Below are positions 7,127 to 14,420 of a stretch of DNA of 22,424 nt, piece after piece (the first letter of the stretch is position 1; every line of letters starts with the position of its first letter). The position numbers were made by a program, and so were the translations under genes. The notes beneath the pieces were generated by a model, which ran no database searches, was not told where the DNA came from, and saw only the letters and a list, made by a program, of their open reading frames with translations. Origin of the DNA: Candidatus Omnitrophota bacterium (GTDB lineage: Bacteria; Omnitrophota; Koll11; Tantalellales; Tantalellaceae); NCBI GenBank assembly GCA_015231715.1, contig JADGBB010000025.1, positions 1-22,424 on the forward strand, read 5' to 3'.

Positions 7127-9115
7127 TCAATTTCTGTTCCCGAATTTTTTTATCATATCTTTTAATTTTGTTACATCTATAGGTTTTGTTAAAAAACCGT
7201 TCATTCCTACATCCATAGCTCTTTTTTCATCTTCTACCATAGCGGCAGCTGTTAAAGCTATTATAGGTATATTTTTTCCTATCTCCCTTATCCGTATTGT
7301 AGCGTCCACGCCTCCCATTATCGGCATCTGCAGGTCCATTAAGACGATATCGTGTTCCATTGCTATTACTGAATCAACCGCATCTTTTCCGTTAGCTGCC
7401 AGTTGTACTATGCATCCCATATTTTCTAATAAAGCTTTAATAAGTTTTTGATTTACCGCATTATCTTCAGCTACTAATATTTTAAGGCCTTTACAGGATA
7501 CTTCCCGCGCTGAATGACGAGTTACAATATTTTCATTGTCTTTTCTGTTATCCCCGAGCACGGTGCATATAACGCCTCTTAATTCTTCTCTTGTAATAGG
7601 TTTAGGCAAAAAACCGGCATATCCGGATTCTTTTAATTTACGCGACATACCGACATAAACATCCGAACTTAAAGCTATCATTTTTACGTCTTTATACGCA
7701 TCCATGCTTTTAACTTTATTTGCAAAAGTATATCCATCCATGTTCGGCATCATTATGTCCGATAAAATAATATCTAATCGGGCTGCGTCCCGGCCTTTCT
7801 CTTCAAGCCACTTAATAGCCTTAGTCCCGTCAGTAAAAGATTCAACTTTCATCCCTGTCTCTTCACAGAAAAATTTGAATATTTCTATATTGCGTACCGT
7901 ATCGTCTAAAATAAGAACATTTTTACCGGAGAGTTTGTTCATAGGCAATGGTGTAACATCATTGTTAACGGCCACCAGCCCTTCTTTTATCTTAATAGTA
8001 AAAATGAACTGCGACCCTTTACCTTCTTCAGATTCCACCCATATTTCGCCGCCCATAAGTTCTGCTAGTTTTTTGCATATATTTAAACCGAGGCCTGTCC
8101 CGCCGTATTTTCTTGTAGTTGACATATCTGCCTGAGTGAAAGGTTTAAATATTTCTTCCAGTTTGTCTTTAGGTATTCCTACTCCGGTATCAGTACTTGT
8201 AAACCGTAAAATTTTTTCACGTCCTTCAAGTTCTTTTTCCAAAGATATTTCAAGATTTATCGATCCTTTTTCTGTAAATTTCAATGCGTTATTTAGTATA
8301 TTAATTATTATCTGTTTAATCCTTGTTGGATCCGCTTCTATATCAAGCGGCACATCTCCGTTGATCGAGAACCCCATATCTATGGGCTTTTCGCCTTTTT
8401 TAACGCCCATAACTTTAAACAGGTTCTCTAATAAATTACGCAGGTTAAAATTAATGCTTTCCAGTTTTACTTCGCCGGATTCAACTTTTGATATATCGAG
8501 TATATCGTTAATTATCTCAAGTAAAATATTTCCGCTGGAAGAAATCGTATTTACATAATCCGCCTGTTTTTCGTCAAGATTTGTGCTTCTTAGTATATCT
8601 AAAAATCCTATTATAGCGTTTAAAGGCGTTCGTATTTCATGGCTCATTGTCGCGAGAAAACGGCTTTTGGCCTGATTAGCGTCATCCGCTTTGTTTTTGG
8701 CTATCTCAAGCTGCTTGACATATTCAGCCAGATCTTTTTCAAGTTTTTGTTTTGTTAAAGCTTTAGAAATTTCAATAATAAGCTGGTCAAATTCTACGGG
8801 TTTTTGTACATATCCAAAAGCTCCTATCTTAAGAGCTTCTATCGCCGTGTCTACTCCTCCGTGGCCTGTTATCATTATTACTTCTACATCTGCCGCTCTT
8901 TCTTTATCCTCTTTTATTTTTTTTAAAACTTCTAGTCCGTCCATGCCCGGCATTTTTATATCTAATAGAATTACTGCAGGGTTTACTTTTTTAAATAGCT
9001 CAAGTCCGTGAGGGCCGTCTTCCGCTATAACCGGTTCATGATCTTCCAACTCCAAAAGGCTGGCCATTCGCTCTCTTATTATTTTATCATCATCAATAAC
9101 TAATATTTTAGCCAT
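7127..9115 (-). CDS. Cytoplasmic hybrid histidine kinase REC-HK-REC-REC
   Basis: Soluble hybrid kinase of 662 aa with no membrane segment. Receiver 1 is at 1-120 (D8, D9, phosphoacceptor D52, K105), followed by a coiled coil (120-150), HisKA with H159 in MSHEIRTP, HATPase about 255-380 (NILNNALKF, DTGVGIP, GGTGLGL), receiver 2 about 398-520 (D453, K505) and receiver 3 about 545-660 (E550, D551, D594, K644). The N-terminal receiver suggests input from an upstream phosphodonor rather than a ligand. The ATG at 9115 is preferred to one at 9127 because GGGG sits 6 nt before it, and it overlaps the previous stop by 8 bp. The HisKA-to-end part is clearly paralogous to the next gene (for example IVTRHSAREVS versus IITRHMAAEVS between the two receivers). 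The partner HPt is not in the same polypeptide. Confidence 0.93.
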   Translation of the reverse strand: MAKILVIDDDKIIRERMASLLELEDHEPVIAEDGPHGLELFKKVNPAVILLDIKMPGMDGLEVLKKIKEDKERAADVEVIMITGHGGVDTAIEALKIGAFGYVQKPVEFDQLIIEISKALTKQKLEKDLAEYVKQLEIAKNKADDANQAKSRFLATMSHEIRTPLNAIIGFLDILRSTNLDEKQADYVNTISSSGNILLEIINDILDISKVESGEVKLESINFNLRNLLENLFKVMGVKKGEKPIDMGFSINGDVPLDIEADPTRIKQIIINILNNALKFTEKGSINLEISLEKELEGREKILRFTSTDTGVGIPKDKLEEIFKPFTQADMSTTRKYGGTGLGLNICKKLAELMGGEIWVESEEGKGSQFIFTIKIKEGLVAVNNDVTPLPMNKLSGKNVLILDDTVRNIEIFKFFCEETGMKVESFTDGTKAIKWLEEKGRDAARLDIILSDIMMPNMDGYTFANKVKSMDAYKDVKMIALSSDVYVGMSRKLKESGYAGFLPKPITREELRGVICTVLGDNRKDNENIVTRHSAREVSCKGLKILVAEDNAVNQKLIKALLENMGCIVQLAANGKDAVDSVIAMEHDIVLMDLQMPIMGGVDATIRIREIGKNIPIIALTAAAMVEDEKRAMDVGMNGFLTKPIDVTKLKDMIKKFGNRN

Positions 9116-10754
9116 TAGCTGCCCCATTTTTTAATATCGGTAAATATGCTGTCATTAGAGTACCTTCATTTTCCACACTTGATGCTGTTATCTCGCCTCT
9201 ATGGTTTTTTATAATACCGTAACTTATCGAAAGGCCCAGTCCTGTTGCTTTCCCGACTTCTTTAGTAGTGAAGAAAGGCTGAAAGATCTTTAAAATTTTG
9301 TCTTTGCTTATACCTACGCCGTTATCTTGAAAAGCAACTTGTATAAAGCCGTTTTCCTTGTCCAATGAAACTGATATTGTCAGTTTTTTATTATAAGAAC
9401 CAACATGCTCCATTTTACCTGACTTTATCATTTCTTCTTTAATGTCCATCGCGTCTCTGGCATTAGAAGTAAAATTAACCCATACCTGTTCCAGCTGAAA
9501 AGGCTCGCCCTCGACTTTAGGAAGTTTATCTTCAAACTCAAGGCATATTTCTATACCATGTAATCTAAGCTGTTCGCCGAGTAAAGTAAGCGTCGAATCG
9601 ATAGTTTTTGGAACTTCTACTTCAATAAATTTTAATGTTTCCTGCCGGGCAAATGTGCGTATATGCTGTATGACTTTTTTCATTCTTTCTACTGACAAGT
9701 CAATATCATCAACAGCTTTTATAAGCATCTCATCCGTAGCCCTTTTTCGTTCTACCAGTTTTCTTATATTCATGCTTATAAGCGCAATACCGCCTAAAGG
9801 CTGATTTATTTCATGCGCTAGTCCCGCTGACATTTCACCGAGTGTCGCGAGTTTAGCGGTTTGAAAAAGCTGTGACTGTGTTTCATTCAGCTGCTGTGTT
9901 CTTTCTTCAATGCGCCGCTCAAGTTCTTCGTTCATTTTAACGATGATCTCTGAAGATATTTTAAGTTCTCTGTTCCTGTATAATTTGTTTCGGTTAAGAT
10001 TTATTCGGTCGATTGCTTTATTAACATTTATCAGCATCTCATCTAAATTGATCGGTTTTGTAAGATACCCTATCGCTCCTACGCGTAAAGCGCGGATAGC
10101 TATCTCCTGCTCTTTGTGGCCTGTAACAACTATACCTTCAATGTCGGGATATAATTTTTTTGATTCTTGTATAACACCGATTCCGTCGACACCCCGCATT
10201 TGTATGTCGGTAATTATAACGTCTACTTTATTTTTAAGAACGATGTCAATTGCCATTTCACCGGAATTAGCCGTAAAAACCTCGAATCCTTCTTTTTTCA
10301 AAAATCTTGAAAGCCGCAAGATTATTTCTTCATCGTCGTCTACAACAAGTATAGCGTTCTTAAACGTAAGGTTTTCTTTTTCTTTAACTTTTTCTTCAGC
10401 TCTTCCCATAGCGGCAGTTAGCTGCGTAAAATCAACAGGTTTTTCAATATAGTCTATCGCTCCTTTCCGCAAAGCCTTTATCGCTATCTCTTCCGCTCCG
10501 AACCCTGTTATCATTATAATTTCACAGGCGCCTTTTTCTTTTTTTGCCGCATCAAGGACTTCAAACCCTTCCATATCAGGAAGATTTACATCCAAAAGAA
10601 TTATTTTTATATCTTCTTTTTTTAGTATGTCTATTGCGGCAGCACCGTCATGCGCGGAAAAAACCTCATAAAAGTTTCTTTCAACTTCCATTTTTAGCTG
10701 TTCGTTCAGCAGTTTATCATCATCAACAATAAGAACTTTAGCTTTTCTCGACAT
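9108..10754 (-). CDS. Double receiver-histidine kinase (REC-REC-HK)
   Basis: Soluble 548-aa kinase. Receiver 1 is at 4-120 (D55, K105) and receiver 2 at 133-250 (D183, K233, with MRG in place of the usual MPG). A coiled coil (about 250-300) leads into a HisKA of the NtrB-like class with H314 in GLAHEINQPLGGI, and a HATPase (N431, DNGVGI, GKATGLGLSISYGIIKNH). Residue H314 should autophosphorylate on ATP. Two N-terminal receivers mean the kinase is gated by phosphoryl transfer from other kinases. SD GGAG lies 5 nt before the ATG. The start overlaps the preceding gene by 17 bp and the end overlaps the next by 8 bp, so translation is coupled. It contains no output domain. Confidence 0.93.
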   Translation of the reverse strand: MSRKAKVLIVDDDKLLNEQLKMEVERNFYEVFSAHDGAAAIDILKKEDIKIILLDVNLPDMEGFEVLDAAKKEKGACEIIMITGFGAEEIAIKALRKGAIDYIEKPVDFTQLTAAMGRAEEKVKEKENLTFKNAILVVDDDEEIILRLSRFLKKEGFEVFTANSGEMAIDIVLKNKVDVIITDIQMRGVDGIGVIQESKKLYPDIEGIVVTGHKEQEIAIRALRVGAIGYLTKPINLDEMLINVNKAIDRINLNRNKLYRNRELKISSEIIVKMNEELERRIEERTQQLNETQSQLFQTAKLATLGEMSAGLAHEINQPLGGIALISMNIRKLVERKRATDEMLIKAVDDIDLSVERMKKVIQHIRTFARQETLKFIEVEVPKTIDSTLTLLGEQLRLHGIEICLEFEDKLPKVEGEPFQLEQVWVNFTSNARDAMDIKEEMIKSGKMEHVGSYNKKLTISVSLDKENGFIQVAFQDNGVGISKDKILKIFQPFFTTKEVGKATGLGLSISYGIIKNHRGEITASSVENEGTLMTAYLPILKNGAANG

Positions 10755-11607
10755 CTTTACTCCTTGTGCCCGCGCTTTCGCCCTGTACTGTATCGTAATA
10801 TTCTTTTGTTATTTTTAATTCTCTTTCTCTGTATTTCAATGCTCTTTCAATTTGTAATAGGTCCACTGCTTTACCTATAATGTCTAAAAGTTGATCACAG
10901 TTAATAGGTTTTTTTATAAAACTCACTGTTTCTTCGCGTATCGCTTCTATAACTTCATTTTCATCCCCGTAACCCGTTACTATGATAGATTTAAAATCAT
11001 CCGAAATATTTCTTAATTCTCTTATCAGCTCTATTCCGTTCATTTTAGACATTTTAAGATCAGTTATCATTATATCTATTTTTTCTCTATTGAATGTGTC
11101 TATAGCTTGTTCCGGCCCTTCTGCTTGTCTGACAGTAAGCTGTTCTTTTTCCAATATTTTTACCATGTTTATCATTATATCTTTATCGTCATCAACCAAC
11201 AATATTACCGGCTGAAACTTTATCTGTTCAAGCTTCATTATTTTTTCTTTCGCTCTCCCTAAAGCAACTGAAAGCTGATCAAGATCGATCGGTTTTTTTA
11301 TATAATCTATAGCTCCCGCATGAAGAGCTCTAATAGCTGTTTCGGCCTTACCAAAAGCTGTTACTAATATAACTTGGGCTTCGGGTGAAATTTTCTTTAC
11401 TGTTTCCATAACTTCTATTCCGCTCATCTCAGGCATTTTTATATCGGTAATTATTATTTCAGGATTTTTTTCTTTGAACATTTCAAGGCCTTTTCTGCCG
11501 TTCTCAGCTTCAAATACTTCAAAACCTTCTTTACGTATAGACTTAGATAACATTTTTCTCGTTATATCTTCGTCCTCTATTATCAGCACTTTAAAGATCC
11601 GATTCAT
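10738..11607 (-). CDS. Double receiver protein (REC-REC), kinase-less paralogue of the next gene
   Basis: Soluble 289-aa tandem response-regulator receiver. Receiver 1 holds acidic residues E11 and D12, D55 and K105; receiver 2 holds D139 and D140, D183 and K233. Receiver 2 has KMSKMNG, with serine where proline is usual. A coiled-coil tail (about 245-275, LKYRERELKITKEY) matches the linker of the neighbouring REC-REC-HK protein. The phosphosite positions of the two proteins are identical. The protein then ends without kinase or effector. The ATG at 11607 is preferred over a TTG at 11625 because AAGGGG lies 4 nt upstream. It probably acts as a phosphate sink or shuttle, or as an adaptor through its coiled coil (inference). 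Confidence 0.9.
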   Translation of the reverse strand: MNRIFKVLIIEDEDITRKMLSKSIRKEGFEVFEAENGRKGLEMFKEKNPEIIITDIKMPEMSGIEVMETVKKISPEAQVILVTAFGKAETAIRALHAGAIDYIKKPIDLDQLSVALGRAKEKIMKLEQIKFQPVILLVDDDKDIMINMVKILEKEQLTVRQAEGPEQAIDTFNREKIDIMITDLKMSKMNGIELIRELRNISDDFKSIIVTGYGDENEVIEAIREETVSFIKKPINCDQLLDIIGKAVDLLQIERALKYRERELKITKEYYDTVQGESAGTRSKDVEKS

Positions 11608-11617
11608 TCCGCCCCTT
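11608..11617 (-). promoter_or_regulatory. Ribosome binding site deciding the REC-REC start
   Basis: AAGGGG (plus-strand 11612-11617) followed by CGGA and the ATG at 11607. It argues against the in-frame TTG six codons upstream. Confidence 0.7.
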
Positions 11618-11640
11618 AGACTCAATTTAATCGCTACCTA

Positions 11641-12453
11641 TTAGATAACCGGCAATGCCACTCGCATAGTAGTACCGACACCTATTTCACTTTCGATCGT
11701 TATATTACCGCCATGCTCATCAATTATTTTTTTTGAAACAAAAAGACCAAGCCCTGACGTTTTGCCGGGTTTTCCGTCAGGAATAAGCACATCAGCATTG
11801 GAATAGAACGGCTGAAAGACTTTATCTTTTAGTTCCGGCGCCCAACCTGCGCCTGTATCGTTTATTGTTATAATAACACTTTTTTCATTTGCTGAGAATT
11901 CTGTTTTAATAATAACACGTTTAGTTTTAACTTCTTTATTATCGACAGCATCACGCGCATTAATAGCTAAATTATATAATGCTCTCTCAAGATGGTTCGG
12001 ATCCGCTTCTATTTCGGGAAGATTAGAAGCCAGTTCTTCTGCAAGCGTCAATCCGCGAGACTGAAATTGCTGTCTCACAAATTTAAGCATACTATTAACA
12101 ACTTCATTCACATCAACTGACTCTTTTACAAGCACATCTGACTGTTTAACGAATGACCGCATATGCTCAACCATCTTAGCCATTTTATCCATCTGTTTAA
12201 TTATTTCAGGCAGATCTGTTTTAGCTTCTTCAAGGTCAAACCGATCTTTTTGAATATCTCTTAAAAGCGACTGACAAATTATTTTAACTACATTAAGCGG
12301 CTGATTAAGCTCATGCGCCATCCCCGAAGCCAGCTCACTCAAAGCCGCATTCTTTTCCGACTGTATAAGCTTAACCGTAGCCTGCTCAAGCTGAGCATTC
12401 TTCTTCTTAAGCTCTTCTAAAACTTTCTCAAGATCATTATTATCCAAGTCCAC
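11641..12453 (-). CDS. Soluble histidine kinase without sensor domain
   Basis: Cytoplasmic kinase of about 270 aa. An N-terminal coiled coil (about 5-35, ELKKKNAQLEQ) leads to a HisKA with H47 in GMAHELNQPLNVV and a HATPase (NLAINARDAVDN, NDTGAGW, GKTSGLGLFVSKKIIDEHGG). The G1 motif reads DTGAGW instead of the usual DNGPGI. There is no sensor, PAS or receiver, so it must be controlled by a partner, perhaps the adjacent CBS protein or receivers. Start choice: the frame extends upstream to a TTG at 12498, but that part is translated palindromic repeat. GTG at 12453 with GGAG 4 nt upstream, or TTG at 12447 with the same GGAG at 10 nt, is more likely. The next gene starts about 33 bp downstream. 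Confidence 0.88.
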   Translation of the reverse strand: MDLDNNDLEKVLEELKKKNAQLEQATVKLIQSEKNAALSELASGMAHELNQPLNVVKIICQSLLRDIQKDRFDLEEAKTDLPEIIKQMDKMAKMVEHMRSFVKQSDVLVKESVDVNEVVNSMLKFVRQQFQSRGLTLAEELASNLPEIEADPNHLERALYNLAINARDAVDNKEVKTKRVIIKTEFSANEKSVIITINDTGAGWAPELKDKVFQPFYSNADVLIPDGKPGKTSGLGLFVSKKIIDEHGGNITIESEIGVGTTMRVALPVI

Positions 12454-12482
12454 CCCACTCCGTCTTTCTAAAGCCCCACTAC

Positions 12483-12520
12483 CGTCATTCTGAGCCAAAG
12501 GCGAAGAATCCCAGCCCTAC
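12483..12520. repeat. Half-copy of CGTCATTCTGAG palindromic repeat at an operon junction
   Basis: These 38 nt match 13317-13354 at 36 of 38 positions. The second half of the palindrome is missing here. The repeat lies between the CBS gene and the kinase gene, and the TAG stop of the CBS gene (12519-12517) lies within its conserved CCCTAC end. The apparent upstream TTG-started extension of the kinase gene is also derived from it. Confidence 0.85.
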
Positions 12521-12903
12521 TTATTCGCCATATATTTCAACACATCGCGCCGTGAAACCACGCCGACCACTTCGTCGTTCTCATTGGTTATCGGCACTCG
12601 CTTAATATTTTTTTGCACAAACGCTCTTAATATCTCAGACACATCCGAGTCCGGTTTAAACTGCACGGTTTCTCTCGTCATATAATCTTTAACTAAAGCT
12701 TTTTTAACTTCCGAATTACCGACAAAATCAAAATAAACAAGAAAATCCTGTTCCGTAACAACACCCACTAATTCATTTTTATCATTAACTACCGGCATTC
12801 CGCTTATTTGTTTGTCTACCAATATAATTATAGCATCATAAACTGAAGTATCCGGTTTTATTAAAACAACATTTTTTGTCATAATATCTTTAGCTTTAGC
12901 CAT
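12517..12903 (-). CDS. Tandem CBS-domain protein
   Basis: Soluble 128-aa protein made of two CBS motifs (about residues 8-60 and 76-127), forming one Bateman module. Typical elements are MTKNVVLIKPDTSVYDA, GMPVVNDKNELVGVVTEQDFL, MTRETVQFKPDSDVSE and RVPITNENDEVVGVVSRRD. CBS pairs usually bind adenosine nucleotides or related ligands and report energy state to a partner (family knowledge). With no attached enzyme, this one probably acts in trans on its operon neighbours, CheY upstream or the sensor-less kinase downstream (inference). A good SD (GAGAGG, 4 nt before the ATG) is present. It lies 11 bp after the CheY-like gene. Its stop codon is inside a palindromic repeat, so the native C-terminus may have been slightly changed. 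Confidence 0.93.
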   Translation of the reverse strand: MAKAKDIMTKNVVLIKPDTSVYDAIIILVDKQISGMPVVNDKNELVGVVTEQDFLVYFDFVGNSEVKKALVKDYMTRETVQFKPDSDVSEILRAFVQKNIKRVPITNENDEVVGVVSRRDVLKYMANK

Positions 12904-12914
12904 TAACCCTCTCT

Positions 12915-13292
12915 TTATGTATTTTTAGTTTCAGACAAAAATGTTTCTATTGTTTCAAAAAGTTTTTCCATATCAACTGGTTTAGCCAGAAAGGCATTCC
13001 CTTTAGATTCTTCGAATTGGCGTTTTTCTTCTTCGGGATTTTTACCGGTCAGAAAAATTACGGGTATTTTTTTAAGCCGATAATCGTCCTTTATTTTACG
13101 GCAGACTTCATATCCGCTCTGCATAGGCAGCGTAACATCCATGAGAATAAGATCCGGCTGTTCCGAGATAGTTTTTTCAAACGCTTCCTCCCCGCTAGAT
13201 GCGGTAACAACATCATACCCCTCTTTCTGCAAACTCCGTGATATTATCGCCAGTACCGTTGGACTATCATCCGTTATAAGTATCTTCGCCAT
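12915..13292 (-). CDS. Single-domain CheY-like response regulator
   Basis: Stand-alone receiver of 125 aa with all hallmark residues: D8 and D9, phosphoacceptor D52, T82 and K104 (FLAKP). It has no effector domain. Position after CheB in a chemosensory operon suggests it is the diffusible receiver of CheA, although CheA also carries its own receiver. The sequence LPMQSGYEV, with MQSG and the long alpha3-beta4 insert DDYRLKKIP, is more like PilH/PleD-type receivers than enteric CheY. Motility or non-motility output therefore cannot be decided. SD AGAGG lies a few bases before the ATG. The 106-bp gap from CheB is largely filled by a palindromic repeat. Confidence 0.92.
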   Translation of the reverse strand: MAKILITDDSPTVLAIISRSLQKEGYDVVTASSGEEAFEKTISEQPDLILMDVTLPMQSGYEVCRKIKDDYRLKKIPVIFLTGKNPEEEKRQFEESKGNAFLAKPVDMEKLFETIETFLSETKNT

Positions 13293-13316
13293 AATTATCC
13301 TCTTTCCGCCTTACTT

Positions 13317-13396
13317 CGTCATTCTGAGCCGAAGGCGAAGAATCTCAGCCCTACGTAATGCAGATCCTTCGTCGCTTCGCTCCTCAGGATGACGGG
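13317..13396. repeat. Full copy of CGTCATTCTGAG palindromic repeat between cheB and cheY
   Basis: Imperfect inverted repeat. GTCATTCTGAG (13318-13328) pairs with CTCAGGATGAC (13383-13393) with one G-T pair. GAAGAATCT (13337-13345) pairs with AGATCCTTC (13362-13370), also with one G-T pair. The first 38 nt recur at 12483-12520. It occupies most of the intergenic gap between CheB (stop 13399) and the CheY-like gene (start 13292). In the transcript it could act as an RNase-stabilising or attenuating hairpin; this is not shown. Confidence 0.88.
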
Positions 13397-13398
13397 TT

Positions 13399-14418
13399 TT
13401 AAGTAATCGCCTTAAGTATCCCTTCCGCCATTTCGTTCAGCGGCAGTGCTTGATTTATGTATCCTTTTTCTATGGCTATTTTATTCATTCCGTAAATAAC
13501 TGACGTCTGTTCGTTTTCCGCTAGAGTTTTTCCGCCGGCGTCTTTAATGGCTTTTATTCCTTCCACTCCGTCATGCCCCATACCCGTCATTATCACTCCG
13601 ACAGCTCGATTCCGATATACTTTAGCTACTGACATCATCATTACATCAATAGACGGTATATGAAAAGTTTTAACATTTGAATCATCTATAAATGCTATTC
13701 TTTCATCTATGCCTACAATTGTATGATGCGAATCAGGCGCAAAAAGTATACTTCCTTTTTTTAGTTCATCACCTGTCTTGGCGACTCTGATATCCAAGTT
13801 ATTCCCGCTCTTAAGCCATTCGACTAAACCGCCTATAAACCCTTCCGAAATATGCTGAACGATAATCATCGATCCTGGAAAATTTTCCGGAATATGATCG
13901 ATCAAAACTTTTAATGCCTGCGGTCCCCCGGTAGAAATACCTAAGGCAACAATATTCGTAAAACCTGATACAGGCTCGGTCTTTTTTACGGGCTCCTTTT
14001 TTTTTGAAGTAAATTTCATTCTGTGTATAGGTTTTACCCTTGAGGAGATCTTAACTTTTTCAATAAGCTCTTTAGCTACTGTATCTATATCCTGAGTTAT
14101 TGAAACAAAATCCATAGCTCCGAAACTTAAAGCTTTCATTACAACTTTGGGGTCAATACTGCTGACCATTATTACCGGCACAGGATTATTCTGCATGATT
14201 ATATCTAATGCTTCCAGCCCGTCCATTCCCGGCATTCTTACATCCATAGTAATAACATCAGGCGCTAGCAGTAAAGCTTTTTCAATTGCATCTTTCCCGT
14301 TATCTGCAGTTCCTACCACGCTGATACCGGGTTCTGAATTAAGTATCGCCGATAACGCTTTACGCGCAAAAGGCGAATCGTCCACTACTAGTACTTTTAT
14401 TGTTTTAGTACATTCCAT
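13399..14418 (-). CDS. cheB: Chemotaxis response regulator protein-glutamate methylesterase CheB, receiver lacks conserved Lys
   Basis: Removes methyl groups from (and may deamidate) the MCP signalling helices, giving adaptation together with CheR. The receiver is at 6-125 (D13, D14, phosphoacceptor D59, S86/S87); the Lys/Pro-rich linker is at about 128-150; the methylesterase is at 153-339. The catalytic triad is visible: S162 in GISTGGP, H189 in VQHIS and D283 in MTGMGHDG. Length (339) is normal. Odd: the invariant receiver lysine, normally in FVxKP, is Ile107 (FVSITQ; codon ATA, one base from AAA), and the following Pro is Thr. Phosphorylation-dependent activation may be altered. Only 2 bp separate it from the CheA gene. 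The SD is short (AGGA). Confidence 0.95.
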   Translation of the reverse strand: MECTKTIKVLVVDDSPFARKALSAILNSEPGISVVGTADNGKDAIEKALLLAPDVITMDVRMPGMDGLEALDIIMQNNPVPVIMVSSIDPKVVMKALSFGAMDFVSITQDIDTVAKELIEKVKISSRVKPIHRMKFTSKKKEPVKKTEPVSGFTNIVALGISTGGPQALKVLIDHIPENFPGSMIIVQHISEGFIGGLVEWLKSGNNLDIRVAKTGDELKKGSILFAPDSHHTIVGIDERIAFIDDSNVKTFHIPSIDVMMMSVAKVYRNRAVGVIMTGMGHDGVEGIKAIKDAGGKTLAENEQTSVIYGMNKIAIEKGYINQALPLNEMAEGILKAIT

Positions 14419-14420
14419 CT

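Noticed and set aside
7704..8558. Two adjacent plus-strand frames of about 140 codons
   Set aside because: Both are antisense to the HATPase and HisKA of the REC-HK-REC-REC protein and have no domain signal.
12454..12498. TTG-started N-terminal extension of the sensor-less kinase (MAQNDGSG...)
   Set aside because: The first residues are encoded by an interspersed repeat, and a better SD-start combination lies downstream at 12453.
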